From the NCBI GenBank assembly GCA_014549065.1, contig JACDOX010000024.1:4251298-4315297 (forward strand): a DNA stretch of 64,000 nucleotides, read 5' to 3'. Of this stretch, positions 39,351 through 50,062 are shown piece by piece. The position numbers and the translations under genes are program-made. Origin of the DNA: Cardinalis cardinalis (lineage: Eukaryota > Chordata > Aves > Passeriformes > Cardinalidae). Under the pieces are notes generated by a model that made no database searches, was not told where the DNA came from, and saw only the letters and a program-made list of their open reading frames with translations. The number at the start of each line of letters is the position of its first letter. Position 1 is the stretch's first letter.

Positions 39351-42300
39351 TAGCACATGTAATTTATCTTTTTTCTTATGTTATCAGGGAGTTAGGAGGT
39401 TTATGGGAAAAGGTCCAAAAAACCCCATTTTTCTTGCTGAAAAAGGTAGACCAAATGGAGGGGTGTCAACAGAAGTCCCCAAAGTAATACTCTATATCCC
39501 TGTGAATGGTTGAACAGCTCTGTGGGCTGTCCTGGAGTGCCAGCCNTCTCAGAGCTACCTGAGCAGCAAGCTACTGGTGCCATTAGTGCTGTGCAGCACC
39601 ACAGTCCAAGAAAAGAACTGAGCCTGAAGTGGGATGGGACACAGGGTGGTAGGCAGCTGCATTAGGGACTCATTTGAGAGGAGACATGATACTTCTTCTA
39701 CTGGATCATTTCCGTTTCTTACTTACATTAGTAGGACAAAATACAAAAAGGCTCTTGGAAGGAATGGCTGGAGCACAATTGCCTCTGTCCAAAATAAATG
39801 CTATAATCTCTAGCCAGCAAAGTTATTTGTTTGTGTTTTCAGTGAGTCCCTTTCTTCCTCATCTGCTTCCTGCTCACAACTTCCCAAATCTTGAATTATT
39901 TTCTCTTTAGTGGTGTGGATGCAGTGAGAGTATCCCCTTCCTAATCCTTTACAGAAGCCTTTAGTCCCAAGGGGTGAATGTGTGGGAGGTGGAAGATATG
40001 GATTTAATTAAATTTACAGGCAGTGGCCCTTTAAAGTGAGTTAGTCAGTCCTTATCCTTCATTTCTAGTCTGTCATCCAAGAGACACGGTATCACCAGAA
40101 TGTGTATTTTAAAAGAAAATATAGGACAGTGAATGAAGAGTTGCAGATGTGGAAAGCAGTCCNCTGAGGAAGAGGGTCCTGTGTATGGACAGTCATGAGG
40201 GCCCAGAGAACAATCCTCAAACACTAAAGCATCCTTTTGTCTCGNAAAAGAAGGGGGTTTCATTGTCTTCAGAGGTGCATCATGGGTGAAAAAATTTNGA
40301 GTCATGNATCATATATCTTTGGGGCTATTTTGGATGGTGCTGTGGTCCTATAGAAGGGTGTAGGAGAATCAAAATCTAGTAGAATGTATGCATGGGAGAC
40401 TGCAGATTGGACAGTGAACAAAAAAGCCTATGCCCTGCCCCAAGGTCCTCCCTCTGTGTGACTCTGCCTCTTCTCATGCAACGTGTAGCCAAACCATTCA
40501 CTAGAGACATTTAGGCACCTTTTATGATAGAAAGGAAGCGTGTTATGGGGCATTTTTAGGAGGAATCTAGAACCTTTTTATTTCCATTGCAGGATCCTTC
40601 CAAATCTGGTTGTGTTACAGAAGGTGTACATGAGACACGTCTTCCATTAAGAAATGAGAAAGATTAGAACACTGATTACCATTTGAGATGAAAAATCTTC
40701 TATTGTTGTAACTATGATAAGATTTTCTCNTCTTCATTGTTTAAGAATATTGAGTGACAGAATTTACTTCACACATAAAATCAATTGCCCTGAATGATTG
40801 CAAATTTAAGTCTTATTATAATCAGAATGGGTAGGTATTTGTTATGGGCAATGCTTTCAGTGTTGATCGAGGAAAAAAAAGGAAGTATCCTGAAGTGGTA
40901 TCCCTATTGTACCAAGCTTCATTTTCAGTCCTTCAAGTCTTTGAAACACTGCATTTCTTGANCTGAAGAGATGAAAGTATAGGCTGTCATCTGTGTAAGC
41001 ATAATTTCATTTTCCTAAGGTAAATAGGTAGCAAAAGGCAAAGCAGTTGCACACACAACCATTACAACTCTCACCACCAAGGCCTGTTAAAACAAAGACT
41101 CATGACAGTAAGAGTCTCAGATCACAACACTTCAAATCATTAGCTTACTCAACATTATTGTGTTACCTATAGCACCTCAGTGGTGTTCTGAATATATACA
41201 AGACCATAATTAAATCATAGAGTTGGTGAAAACCAAGTTTTAAGCATCAAGGCACAGAGAAAAATTACCCAGGAGTTAAAATATCTTGTTATAAAATATG
41301 TATCTCATAAAGCAGTGTATTTTGTATAGCTTGATTTCTAAAACTGTTCTCCCACATGAGAGGAAACTAGACAATTTAAATTAGTTATCTAAGCCTCAAA
41401 AAGTGCTGAAGACTCTATTTTTAAAGTTGTTTATGGCCTTACTTGCTACTGTTTTCTCACAAGAAGAGAACAAATGTATGTCTTGTAATTTTTGTAATTT
41501 TATATATCAGAAATTTGCCTTTCCACACTTAAAAAGAAGTGCTGGCAAAGAGGGTTATTTTGATCCCTGGGCCAAGTTCTTTAATGCCAAATTGCAGTGT
41601 GGAAAGAATCTCCCTGTCCAAGNTATAAATCCTTAAAATGAGCTTTGATGGAAAATCTGGAGTAGTTTCACAGTGGAATCTTCTTAGCTCCATGTGAGGA
41701 GCCCCACTGCTGATTTGGAAAGGCAGGTGTTCACCCAGAAATGGTCTGTTTTATAGCAAGAGTGGCTTTTTGCTTGTGATCAGAAAAAGAACCAACAAAG
41801 CAATAATGTTTTTGTCCTCAAAATTATTTCATGCTTTCTACTAAGATTGTAGNAGTCTTGTCCGTTCATCTGTGTGTTATACTGGTGAGCCATAAAGGAA
41901 ACCTGTTCAAATTCAGTTAAATTTTCCTTTTACAGGAAACTTAACTATGTCTACTGTGCATTTCTTTAATATAGTGAATGTAGGACTGGTCATAAAACTT
42001 ACCTGGGCAGTGACAAGACATATAAGAGACTGGAGAGTCACACAAATGGGGTTTCTGTTATCCTGGATACCAAGAAAACGAAAGCATGGCTTTCTTGAAG
42101 CACCATTTTTTTCTTTGAAGGGGATTTTTGAGACTGCCGAAGTGATATGAGACTGCCTTTCTGCCTTTAGAATCACTCTGCTTATCTGAACTAAAATGTT
42201 GATGCCTTATTAGTGGTGTCTCTAGGTGCAACACTTATGCTCACTGGGTAATCCTGGTCTTCCTCACTGTAATAAAACTATCCCACTATATTAGTTTAAA

Positions 42301-42390
42301 TCAATGTTTTATGTAAAAGCTGCATTGAATAATAGGCCTAGTATTTTATTTTACTTTCACTACATACATGCTGAAATGCACATTAAATAC

Positions 42391-42455
42391 TATTTATTTA
42401 TTTATTTATTTCTATATATAGATATATATAGATATTTGTATCTATCTATATCTAA
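42391..42455. repeat. (TTTA)n plus TA/TCTA-rich compound microsatellite with hairpin potential
   Basis: About five TTTA units lead into CTATATATAGATATATATAG and then TATCTATCTATATCTA. The AGATATATATAGATA and TATCTATCTATATCT halves are inverted repeats (13 of 15 pairs) around a TTTG loop. Confidence 0.9.
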
Positions 42456-45194
42456 GAAATAGTTCCAAAGTTGTATGAACAAATATATGGAATATTTATA
42501 ACAGAAAGTCTCAAGGTCGACTGCTTTGGAGGCTTGCTTTGAATGGGTGGCACTGAATATTGTCTCCTGATAATTCAGGAAGCTCGAGGCCAGTGTTAAT
42601 AACTGTGGTGCTGTTGCTCCCTTGACAAGTACCACTTCCCCACAGCACAAGCCTGTAGAGAAGCAGCTGTCTGTTCAGCATCCCTGCAGCTTCAGGACGA
42701 AGATCTGGCTCCTTCCAGTGGCATTTTATTGCTATTGCACAAGACTGAAGCCAGTAAATAAAATGATATGATTAAACTGTAAAGCAAATCAGCAGGATTC
42801 TTTTCAAAGTATGAACAAGTTAATTTATTCTATAAAGTGTTGAATTTTTATCTGAGTCAATATACAAATTACTCAGTGAACCTTACACGTGTACACACAA
42901 ATACACATTCAAAGAAGCTTATACTGTTACCCTCCATCTGGCACAGAAGCATCAAAAGTATTGCTCCTGTACCATTGGTGAGTATTGGCCTCAAACATAT
43001 GTGTTAAATAAATTCTGAGTTGGGGTTTGGGAAGAAATGAGTAGAAAGGGAGCACAGTAAGCCAGTACTAATGTTACTTNAGTGACTCGATCACAAACTG
43101 CAAGTGGAACTTGGAAGTATAAAACAGCCCCCTTAAAAGTTGGGTAAGTCATCTAAAGCTTGCCAGTGATTGTTGAAGAGTATTGTTTNTACTAATTTTC
43201 TTAGCTGGGATTAGTGGAGTTTTGTTTAATTGTGTTTTTATCTGCAAACTGCTGAGTAGTGTTGATGGATACATGCTGCTATTTACAAAATAGAATTGTA
43301 CTACAGGGATTCTGACATTTTGGTTAATTGGCATGTATCCCTCTAAGTGGTTTCTATTCCTTAAGTCATAATTGTTCTCATTTTCTCAGTGAGATTCAGA
43401 AACAGGGTTGGTGGAATGTCATTTAATACTTATTTCATTTTGTTAAATAAAGTGCATTGGCTTCCATCTTGCCTATAAATTAAGTCATTCTAGTTTCATT
43501 TTCAGGCTATATATTTTTAATTGTGTAAATATTTTTTCTTTCTCATGTAATTTNCTTAATGTTACAAAAAGTGCCACCCCCAGACCCTAGATTTACTTCA
43601 TAGCAAATGAATTNCTGAGTATTTTCTATAACCAATTAAATCAAGACATAAATCGAATGGTTGATCTGTCTCTTATGGCAGTCTAAATGTGAACCATTGT
43701 TTTCAAAGTTAGTCTTTTTACTTGCTAAGTGGAGGACTGAAACTAATAAATTATTCTTCTGCATCCNGGAGGTATAACCTTCAATAAGAAAACATTTAAA
43801 AGGTCAGATCCTGCCTTCCAGTTGAGATTTCCTTAATGTATAGGGAGTGGGAAGGAGAAAGGCATCTCTCTGCAATCTGATTTCCTCACCCTAATCTAAC
43901 ACTAAACAATGTGTTGCCCAGCTTCTCTTTATAAATACAAACTGCTTCAGGGACACTCTAACACATGCTTTGCTACCCACAATTTATTAGCCAAGAATAG
44001 CTAAGTTGAAATAAAGTTGTGGTCATGCCCTCTCCTCTGGCAAATCCTCTTCACAGGGACTCTGGGACTGTTGCTCAGGCTCTGCTGGGTATTCAGCATC
44101 CAGGGTAGGCCACACACTGGACAACCTCCCAGGAAACAGATATACAGCATTTACAGCCCATTTTGTAACATACTGGGCAACAACAGACAAAACTCATCAA
44201 TCTCTTCTTTTTCAAGGGCAATTTGAAAAAGTGTTCATGGGTGAAAAGTTCTAAGTGCTATCAACTATCAGTTGTTTCCAATGGCAACATTTTAAGTAGA
44301 GTGAAAACATTACACTAGAAGTCACATAACCCTTTTATAAAGTTAACAGTGCCATATTTCCATTTTGGCTGACCGTTAATACTCTAGTCTTGGGGCTATT
44401 TAGTAGTTTCATTTTCCTTTACTCTATTTTTCATAAAGAAAAAGAACTATGAAATGTACTGTTATAATCCAAACATAGAATAAAGGACAGACTCTCTCTG
44501 CTCTGCTGCGAAGCAGCATTGTGCATTGCTGTGAAATATTGCAACCCAGGTATACTGCTAGGAACTTTTTTTTTTTTTTAATAGATTTTCCTTCCATTTG
44601 TCCAACTGTTATTTGTCACAAAAGAAACACTAAAGAAAAACGTATGTGAAGCTTGCTCTTGACTACAGATTCCTTTTGGGAAATGAAGTTGTTAAAAAGC
44701 CTCCCCACCCCCAAAGGTGCTTATGCTAGTGAGCATTGGAGGACAGCATTTCAAGTGTGCCATGCTAGTGAATGGGGACACAATTGTTTCCTGCAGAATA
44801 TTTAAAGGACAAGTGATGAGAGCTGGATTCTGTCTGTTCATTCCACATATCTTTTTCATTTAGTGGAAAAATATTTAAATATTTTTGAAAATTAACTTAT
44901 CCTCCTAAATGGCATGGAAGTCTGTCAGGGTCTTATTGTACCTCAATTGGCAGCAAGTGNTGCTCTCCCTGAGCAGCAGCTCTGGCACATAAGGAAGTGA
45001 CAGAGGCACATGGAAAGGCATCTTCTTGATAGCAACAGGGACCATTTCAAGAGCTGAGAATCTATATTCTGTAGCAAACAAGCAAGAAAATTCAAGAAGG
45101 ATCCGAATTCTTGGAATATGCATTTTCCCAGCAAGCATTTTCCTAAAAGTACCTGATATAAAAGCTCACGGAAAAAATTATTTTCAACTCAGAA

Positions 45195-45350
45195 TATCTG
45201 GGATGTAGTCCCAGCTGTTTGCCCTTGAGTGAGCCACATCAAAAAGCAGTCTCTGTGCCTCAGTTTCCTCACATCTACAGAAATAATAAATAGAAGGAGT
45301 GATCTCATTTATGCCTGGAAAGCATGCTGAGCTGATCTAGTGAGAGACAC
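45195..45350 (+). repeat. MIR/CORE-SINE-like remnant
   Basis: The segment reads GGGATGTAGTCCCAGCTGTTTG, then CCTTGAGTGAGCCACATC, then CTCTGTGCCTCAGTTTCCTC, followed by an AATAATAAATA stretch and a GATCTCATTTATGCCTGG tail. The order (tRNA-derived promoter remnant, CCTTGGGCAAGTCAC-like core, diagnostic CTCTGTGCCTCAGTTTCC, AATAAT) matches the MIR/CORE-SINE consensus I know from amniotes. The CTGTGCCTCAGTTTCCTCA stretch is exact. The copy is old and on the + strand. Confidence 0.8.
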
Positions 45351-45924
45351 TGACGAAGAGTCATGCATTATTATTGCATTAGGCTGACTGCANTTCTGAA
45401 ACCCCTCTGACATTTCCCACTTGGCCTCGATTATGGGCAGTAACATTTCTGTATTAAATAGGATGCTTTATATTACTGCCTGATGTAAATGACATGGTTC
45501 ATGATAAAACATTTTCTAAAAAGGCAGTAATCTGTGAGATCCTCTCCCTTTCTCACTTCATTAAGCTACCACATTACAAAGTGTTCTGCTTCATTACCGA
45601 TCCTGCCAAGCAGCTCTACTGTNCTCCTCGTTGCTACATGTGAAGTATCGAGGTGAAGTTCATAACTNTATTTGGGGATCAGGGTTTATTTCCTCTACTC
45701 TTATGAAGGGGAGCATGACAAGAAGCTGAGGAATGCTGGGGGAAACCGTCATTAGCATCAGCAGCCTGTGCCAGGGCTCGGGCTGCCCGCTGAATCCCGT
45801 TTGTGGTGTGAGCTCTTAAATCAGCGGGCTTTGGCATGGGGCTGGGACCACACAAACACAGCAGGACCAGGTCTGCTCCGCTAGCGTGCTCCTGCGAGCG
45901 GTGCGGAGCGCGGCAGAGAACAGC
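45351..45924. other. Intron between MIR-like SINE and minisatellite; GC rises toward the right
   Basis: AT-rich up to about 45700, then increasingly GC- and CpG-rich (CGGGCTGCCCGC, GCTAGCGTGCTCCTGCGAGCG). The right end is the left shoulder of the CpG-rich block. A 90-codon minus-strand frame (45679-45951) is open but overlaps the first minisatellite unit and has no recognisable domain. Confidence 0.5.
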
Positions 45925-46374
45925 GGCTGTCCCTGCGCTGCCGGCTGTCACAGGTAACAGTGGCTGTCCCTGCGCTGCCGGCTGTCACAGGTAACAGTGG
46001 CTGTCCCTGCGCTGCCGGCTGTCACAGGTATCAGCGGCTGTCCCCTGCGCTGCCGGCTGTCACAGGTAACAGTGGCTGTCCCCTGCGCTGCCGGCTGTCA
46101 CAGGTGACAGTGGCTGTCCCTGTGCTGCCGGCTGTCACAGGCAACAGTGGCTGTCCCCTGTGCTGCCGGCTGTCACAGGCAACAGTGGCTGTCCCCTGTG
46201 CTGCTGGCTGTCACAGGTAACAGTGGCTGTCCCCTGTGCTGCTGGCTGTCACAGGTAACAGTGGCTGTCCCCTGTGCTGCTGGCTGTCACAGGTAACAGT
46301 GGCTGTCCCTGTGCTGCTGGCTGTCACAGGTAATAGTGGCTGTCCCTTGCGCTGCCGGCTGTCACAGGTAACAG
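45925..46374. repeat. GC-rich minisatellite, about 12 units of 37-38 bp
   Basis: Units begin at about 45925, 45962, 45999, 46036, 46074, 46112, 46149, 46187, 46225, 46263, 46301 and 46338. Each reads GGCTGTCCC(C)TGYGCTGCYGG then CTGTCACAGGTAACAGT or a close variant. Length alternates between 37 and 38 by one C. Variants are ordered: CpG-containing GCGCTGCCGG units on the left, TGTGCTGCTGG units in the middle, and a GCGCTGCCGG unit again at the right, consistent with CpG decay or local gene conversion among units. The 37/38 alternation breaks any reading frame, so it is not a protein repeat. The unit contains CAG-GTAACA, close to a splice-donor consensus. Confidence 0.95.
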
Positions 46375-46450
46375 CGACTGTCATAGGTAACAGCGGCTGT
46401 CCCCCATGCTGTCACAGGTGACAGTGGCTGTCACAGGTGACAGTGGCTGT
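46375..46450. repeat. Degenerate right edge of the minisatellite with shortened units
   Basis: Truncated units follow the regular array: GACTGTCATAGGTAACAG, then CGGCTGTCCCCCATGCTGTCACAGGTGACAG in two blocks, then two 18-bp units TGGCTGTCACAGGTGACAG-like back to back. These are internal deletions of the 37-38 bp unit, typical of replication slippage or unequal exchange at an array edge. Confidence 0.85.
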
Positions 46451-46620
46451 CCCCTGCGCTGCCGGCTGCTGCCGGAGCGAGCTGTCCCGGTCGCTCGGCC
46501 GTGCAGGCCCGGCGGGGCGGCAGCAGAGGAAGCCGGGCAGGAAATGAGCAAGGCCGCAGCCCGGCCCAGCGTGTGGCTGCAGCGCCGGGTTACTGGAGCA
46601 GCGGAGAGGGGAGGAAGTGT
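46440..46620. promoter_or_regulatory. CpG-rich block, candidate internal (alternative) promoter of NAV3
   Basis: By eye this stretch has close to 20 CpGs in roughly 170 bases, within a locus where CpG is otherwise scarce. It contains GGCCCGGCGGGGCGGCAG, a GC-box-like core, and several CCGG sites. In vertebrates such unmethylated CpG clusters usually mark promoters. It lies 3.3 kb upstream of the first CH exon on the gene's strand, so an alternative NAV3 first exon is possible. A short frame starts ATGAGCAAGGCC at 46543 and stays open to 46745, but its peptide is unfamiliar and no strong donor follows it. It could equally be just the GC-rich flank of the minisatellite. No TATA box is obvious. 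Confidence 0.4.
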
Positions 46621-48439
46621 TGCAACAGCTTACACTCATGTCTGTGCTTCTCTCTGTAACAGCCTCCTTATAGAAAAATCTAAGATAAGAGGATTTTGGG
46701 GAAGCATTGCTGCACAATTAGTGCAAGATGTCGTGACCTATTGCTAGTTCTGAGAACAGGAACGGCATGCACTGCTACTCCTTAGAGCTGCTCTGCACCC
46801 AGTGGAAGGGGAGCACTCATAAAAAGGAGACTTTCTTGAAGTTACTGATTTTTCTCCAATGATAACTGAAGTTACTGAGTTTTCTCCAATGATAACTGAG
46901 TACTGTGAATGATGAAGCACACTGGAGCTTTACATTTTCCCAAGGATTTAAAGATAAAACTTAGGAGGTGCATTGATACTTGAAAACTGTGAAGGGGAGA
47001 GTCTCTATTTCTCATTACATTTACATGAGAGAATTTAGTGTAAAAAGTTTATAGTGGCATGTGTACATTCTTATAATTTCACGTGTCTCTCTTCATGCTT
47101 TTCATTTTTTACAAGACTCCTGACCAATTGGGTCCCCAGAAGAATGAGATGAATGAGAAAGGCATCCTATGGGGAAGGGGGTGGAAACAGAAGCAAGTGG
47201 TATTTCNTACAGAAAGAGAGGAAATAAAGTGTGACATTCCACTGCCAGTTGGGTGTTGGTTTGCTCTATTGTCTCCATCCATAATTCTGTGCCTTCTTGA
47301 TTTTTTTATAATACATCTGAAGTGAAAAATCTCCTCTTTTAACACAGGCTCCTCCCAGTACTGTTTTTGTACCATTGCATGGGTATTAAATGCTGACCAT
47401 CAGAAAAAATTTGGTATGATGTGGATAATCAGCCTTTGCTTTAAAAAATGATGATTGCATTCTTTATGCATATCACTTTTAAATTCATGAAAAAAGAAAA
47501 TTTTAAGGGGGTGGATGGATCAGTGAAGTCCATTCTTTGAATACTAGACACTTGCAAAGCAGCTGTTATGTTGAAATGTCCTTGTCTGCTTAGGGGGAAG
47601 ATAGTTCAAATTGTAGTCAGAATTAGGACTGATGCACCCAATTATGTGAGGGTGTGACAAATGAAAAAGGAAATGCCTGGTATTTTTATTTGTAATATGA
47701 AACTAACCTATAATAATACTAGTGGTATTAAATTTTGTATGTTCCAGTGGATCAGTTTCATTGGAATACAGAAAATAGCTCTGCTTATATTAATAGAGAG
47801 TATTTTTGAAACATTGCTTTTAAAGTATGACTGAAGTTGAAATACTAGTAGTAGGGAATATATGATGCTATGGGTGTGGTATGTGTCTTTTATCATCATG
47901 GTTTCATATTATTTTAAATATGTGTTCATACAATCTTTATAGAGACCCCACATATACTCCATATGACTATATGGCTGAAAAAACACTTCCTTAGCAACAG
48001 TTTGCTTTAAAAAAAAACCCAACATTTTAATGGAGTCTTTTATGTTACTCAGCTGTAATAAAGNAAAAAGAATATCAATCAGAGAAAACACTGATTTCAG
48101 CCAGTGAAAGCACAGGAGATTCAAGTGGACTTCTGGGTGTAGCAGGGAGATTAAGGTTTCTATTGACCAGCAGCATCCTTTGCCTGTAGGAGAGCTGAAT
48201 GCACTTCCACAGTTTAATTCTGTGGAGTTATTAAAAATTCTAAAGCTGTCAAGAAAGCTATGACAAATCAACTGGTGGTCCACCTGCAAGAATATGGGAA
48301 GAAATAGAGTAGACCGAACAAGTTCTGATTTACTCTCTTTTAATAAAGAAGGAGAAAATCTGTGGCAAAGGTACTCNGGTAGCAAACGAGTCCTTAGCAG
48401 GTGAGCGTGGACTAAGTGGTGATACTTTTGTGGGGTGGA
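46621..48439 (+). other. NAV3: Intron between the CpG block and second MIR-like SINE
   Basis: AT-rich intron with one 30-bp tandem duplication (46837-46896). A minus-strand frame of 221 codons spans 47909-48574, the longest in the window, but it has two N-containing codons, no recognisable domain, and its first part is antisense to the MIR-like SINE. I treat it as chance. Confidence 0.6.
46837..46896. repeat. 30-bp tandem duplication, one mismatch
   Basis: Copies at 46837-46866 and 46867-46896 start TGAAGTTACTGA and end CTCCAATGATAAC. They differ at one base (T/G after ACTGA). Confidence 0.9.
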
Positions 48440-48451
48440 AAGTAGATAATG

Positions 48452-48640
48452 GTTCTCTGGGTTAGGCTCTGGACTGGGAATTGCATCTGTTTTCCCACCG
48501 TGGCTCTGCCACAGATTTCCTTGATGAAATAAGCAAGTTGTTAATGGGTTTGGCCTCTGTTTTTCTCTTCCCAAAATGGGATTCTGGCCCCTTCCTCTCC
48601 CAAGGGTCTATGAGGTTAAATAAAAGAATGTTTATAAAGT
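48452..48640 (+). repeat. Second MIR/CORE-SINE-like remnant
   Basis: GGCTCTGGACTGGGAATT, then GTGGCTCTGCCACAGATTTCC, AAGCAAGTTGTTAATGGG, GGCCTCTGTTTTTCTCTTCC, AAAATGGGATTCTGG and TATGAGGTTAAATAAAAG follow the MIR order: CTCTGCCACTTAC, GGCAAGTTACTTAACC, CTCTGTGCCTCAGTTTCC, TAAAATGGGG, then GTGAGGATTAAATGAG. It is more diverged in its core than the copy at 45.2 kb but more complete at the 3' end. Same orientation as NAV3. Confidence 0.7.
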
Positions 48641-48977
48641 AAACTTATATTTTATTTTTTTAGGAAAAAGATGCAGTTTCAACATTTTCAAGCAATGTTC
48701 TCAGCAGAGGAAGACTCTTGGTTATTACATTTACTCACATGGTGGTGCTGTCCTACATATGTGCTTTCTCTTAGTGTTATCATCCCACAGCAGTGGGAGG
48801 CTTGGGAGGTTCTGTACAAGTCCTGTTTTCTGGAGTGAGGAAAGAGGTCACAGACACCCTGCAAAAGGGAGCCAGGGCTGGCTGCCAAAGGCCACAGATA
48901 CCCTCCTGTTATGTGACACCCCCTGCCAACCTCCACTTCTATAAGCTCCTTCTGCATGCTGTGACACCCCAGTAAGG

Positions 48978-49018
48978 TGTGAGAAGCTCTTGGGGTGCAC
49001 TCCCAAGAGCTTCTCACA
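48978..49018. repeat. Perfect 17-bp inverted repeat (hairpin), 7-nt loop
   Basis: TGTGAGAAGCTCTTGGG (48978-48994) is the exact reverse complement of CCCAAGAGCTTCTCACA (49002-49018), with loop GTGCACT. The stem is mixed in composition, so it is not a low-complexity coincidence. It is shorter than a typical pre-miRNA stem. Confidence 0.95.
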
Positions 49019-49894
49019 AAGGGGTCCCTCTTTTCCCACCCTAAGTAAGCCTGGTTCTGCTTGTGTGTGTACTGTAGGTGTTACCAAATGCTCTGTGTAC
49101 ATACACACCTTATGAAATGCCTCCANCCTCTCTCTTAATGCCCCTCTCCTCCCTTATTTTGCAGGATGTAATTCTGCTGGTCCTTTTCAACCTTTTGTTT
49201 ACAACTGCCATTTTTGTGCTGCCAGTTGCTAAGNATTTGGTGCTGCTTAGTCTCACTGTTCCTCCCTCCTCTTTAGGCAAAGAAAGGGCACAGCATATCT
49301 CCAGAATATATGTGCTCTAATTCCAGTGATATGACTACTGTTCATCTGTTGCTCCCAGTCTTTCCTGTGCACATTAGAGCACTTTGAAATGTAGGCAAGG
49401 GGTAAATGAACTGTCTCTGGGCAGTGAGTGGGACACAGTGATTACTGCATAAAGTGTTACAGAGGCATCACCAGGTGCAGGACCACCAGTGTCCACCCAA
49501 TTAATCCTTACTCAAACACAGGCACATGTCTCTTCTATCACTTTCTCTTAGGCAGCCCCAGAGTATGAATGCTGTTGGCAGGGCATGTGTGGAGGTAAGA
49601 AATGTGGTGGGAGATGGAATTTTGGTAGATGTGATTGATTTACGACAGGAGTTTCCTTTACAGTCATAAGGGGAATTTTGCTTGGTCACAGCAAGTTTGA
49701 ACCCTCATGAAACAGCCTGAATCATTTGAAGCTAAAATAAAACAGAGAATGGCAGGGGGAGGGGCATGACCGTTAGGGAGGAAAAAAAAAGTCAAAAAAC
49801 ACGTTAAAATTGTTTCCCTTAGTGCTGACTTCTTAAATGGGAATGTGTTCCAGAATAGTTCTGCTATGTAAGCCAACATTTGTTTTAAGACTTT
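49019..49894 (+). other. NAV3: Last part of the upstream intron before the CH exon
   Basis: Nothing beyond short pyrimidine-rich stretches is seen between the hairpin and the acceptor tract. No exon-like segment with paired splice borders was found. Confidence 0.6.
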
Positions 49895-49944
49895 TTATTG
49901 TCTTTTTCCCNCTCTTCCTCTTGCCCTCCCTCTCTGCTCTGCAG
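49895..49944 (+). promoter_or_regulatory. 3' splice site with long pyrimidine tract before the first CH exon
   Basis: About 45 bases of nearly unbroken C/T (with one N at 49911) lead to CTCTGCAG directly before the exon. It is a very strong acceptor and decides the exon start at 49945. Four in-frame codons of the tract (S-A-L-Q) precede the exon in an open frame, but the AG and the family alignment place the border after CAG. Confidence 0.9.
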
Positions 49945-50062
49945 ATTTACACTGACTGGGCTAACCACTACCTAGCAAAATCTGGCCACAAGCGGTTGAT
50001 CAAGGATTTGCAACAGGACATTGCAGATGGAGTTCTGCTAGCAGAAATCATCCAGATCATCG
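49945..50062 (+). CDS. NAV3: NAV3 internal exon, first part of the N-terminal calponin-homology domain
   Basis: This 118-bp exon encodes 39 codons plus one base, starting IYTDWANHYLAKSGHKRL and ending in the CH-domain helix DGVLLAEIIQII. It follows a long pyrimidine tract and CTGCAG acceptor (AG at 49943-49944) and ends ATCATCG before GTAAGA (donor at 50063), so it enters in phase 0 and leaves in phase 1. Neuron navigators are large cytoskeletal proteins with an N-terminal CH domain, basic and coiled-coil regions and a C-terminal AAA+-type domain. They act in microtubule plus-end behaviour and neurite outgrowth. From memory, NAV2 reads RDLQQDVTDGVLLAQIIQVV here and NAV3 reads KDLQQDIADGVLLAEIIQII; this sequence has the NAV3 residues. 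NAV1 lacks this CH region. The upstream exon with the start codon is not in the window. An open frame runs back into the pyrimidine tract, but that is intron read-through. Gene family is very secure; the paralogue call rests on recalled sequence. Confidence 0.96.

Larger units (their letters stand above)
1..45190 (+). other. NAV3: NAV3 upstream intron, deep part (no recognisable gene)
   Basis: This AT-rich stretch precedes the phase-0 CH exon on the same strand and contains no recognisable coding exon of NAV3 or of another gene. The NAV3 start-codon exon as I recall it (MPVLGVASK...) was looked for and not found, so this is best read as intron or, at its left end, possibly upstream flank. All open frames are 60-153 codons, interrupted by Ns, with no family signature on either strand. 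What can be described is small: tandem duplications, microsatellites, hairpins, one cryptic-exon candidate, one weak MIR remnant and GC-richer patches (25300-25440, 34740-35080), listed separately. Elsewhere I see nothing beyond poly-A/poly-T runs. Confidence 0.7.

Noticed and set aside
41212..41235. AATCATAGAGTTGG as the end of a CR1 element
   Set aside because: Only one copy of the ATCATAGA-type phrase, no ATTCTATG octamer series and no CR1 body around it.
45960..46220. Plus-strand frame through the minisatellite that looks like a repeat protein
   Set aside because: The 37/38-bp alternation shifts frame from unit to unit, so no constant peptide repeat exists; it is a DNA minisatellite.
46406..46747. 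113-codon frame across the CpG block as a NAV3 first exon
   Set aside because: The peptide does not resemble the known NAV3 N terminus, it reaches a stop at 46745 and no strong donor lies within it. Kept only as a promoter candidate.
47909..48574. 221-codon minus-strand open frame, the longest in the window
   Set aside because: Two codons contain N, no domain or signal is recognisable, and its start region is antisense to a MIR-like SINE. A chance frame is the simplest reading.
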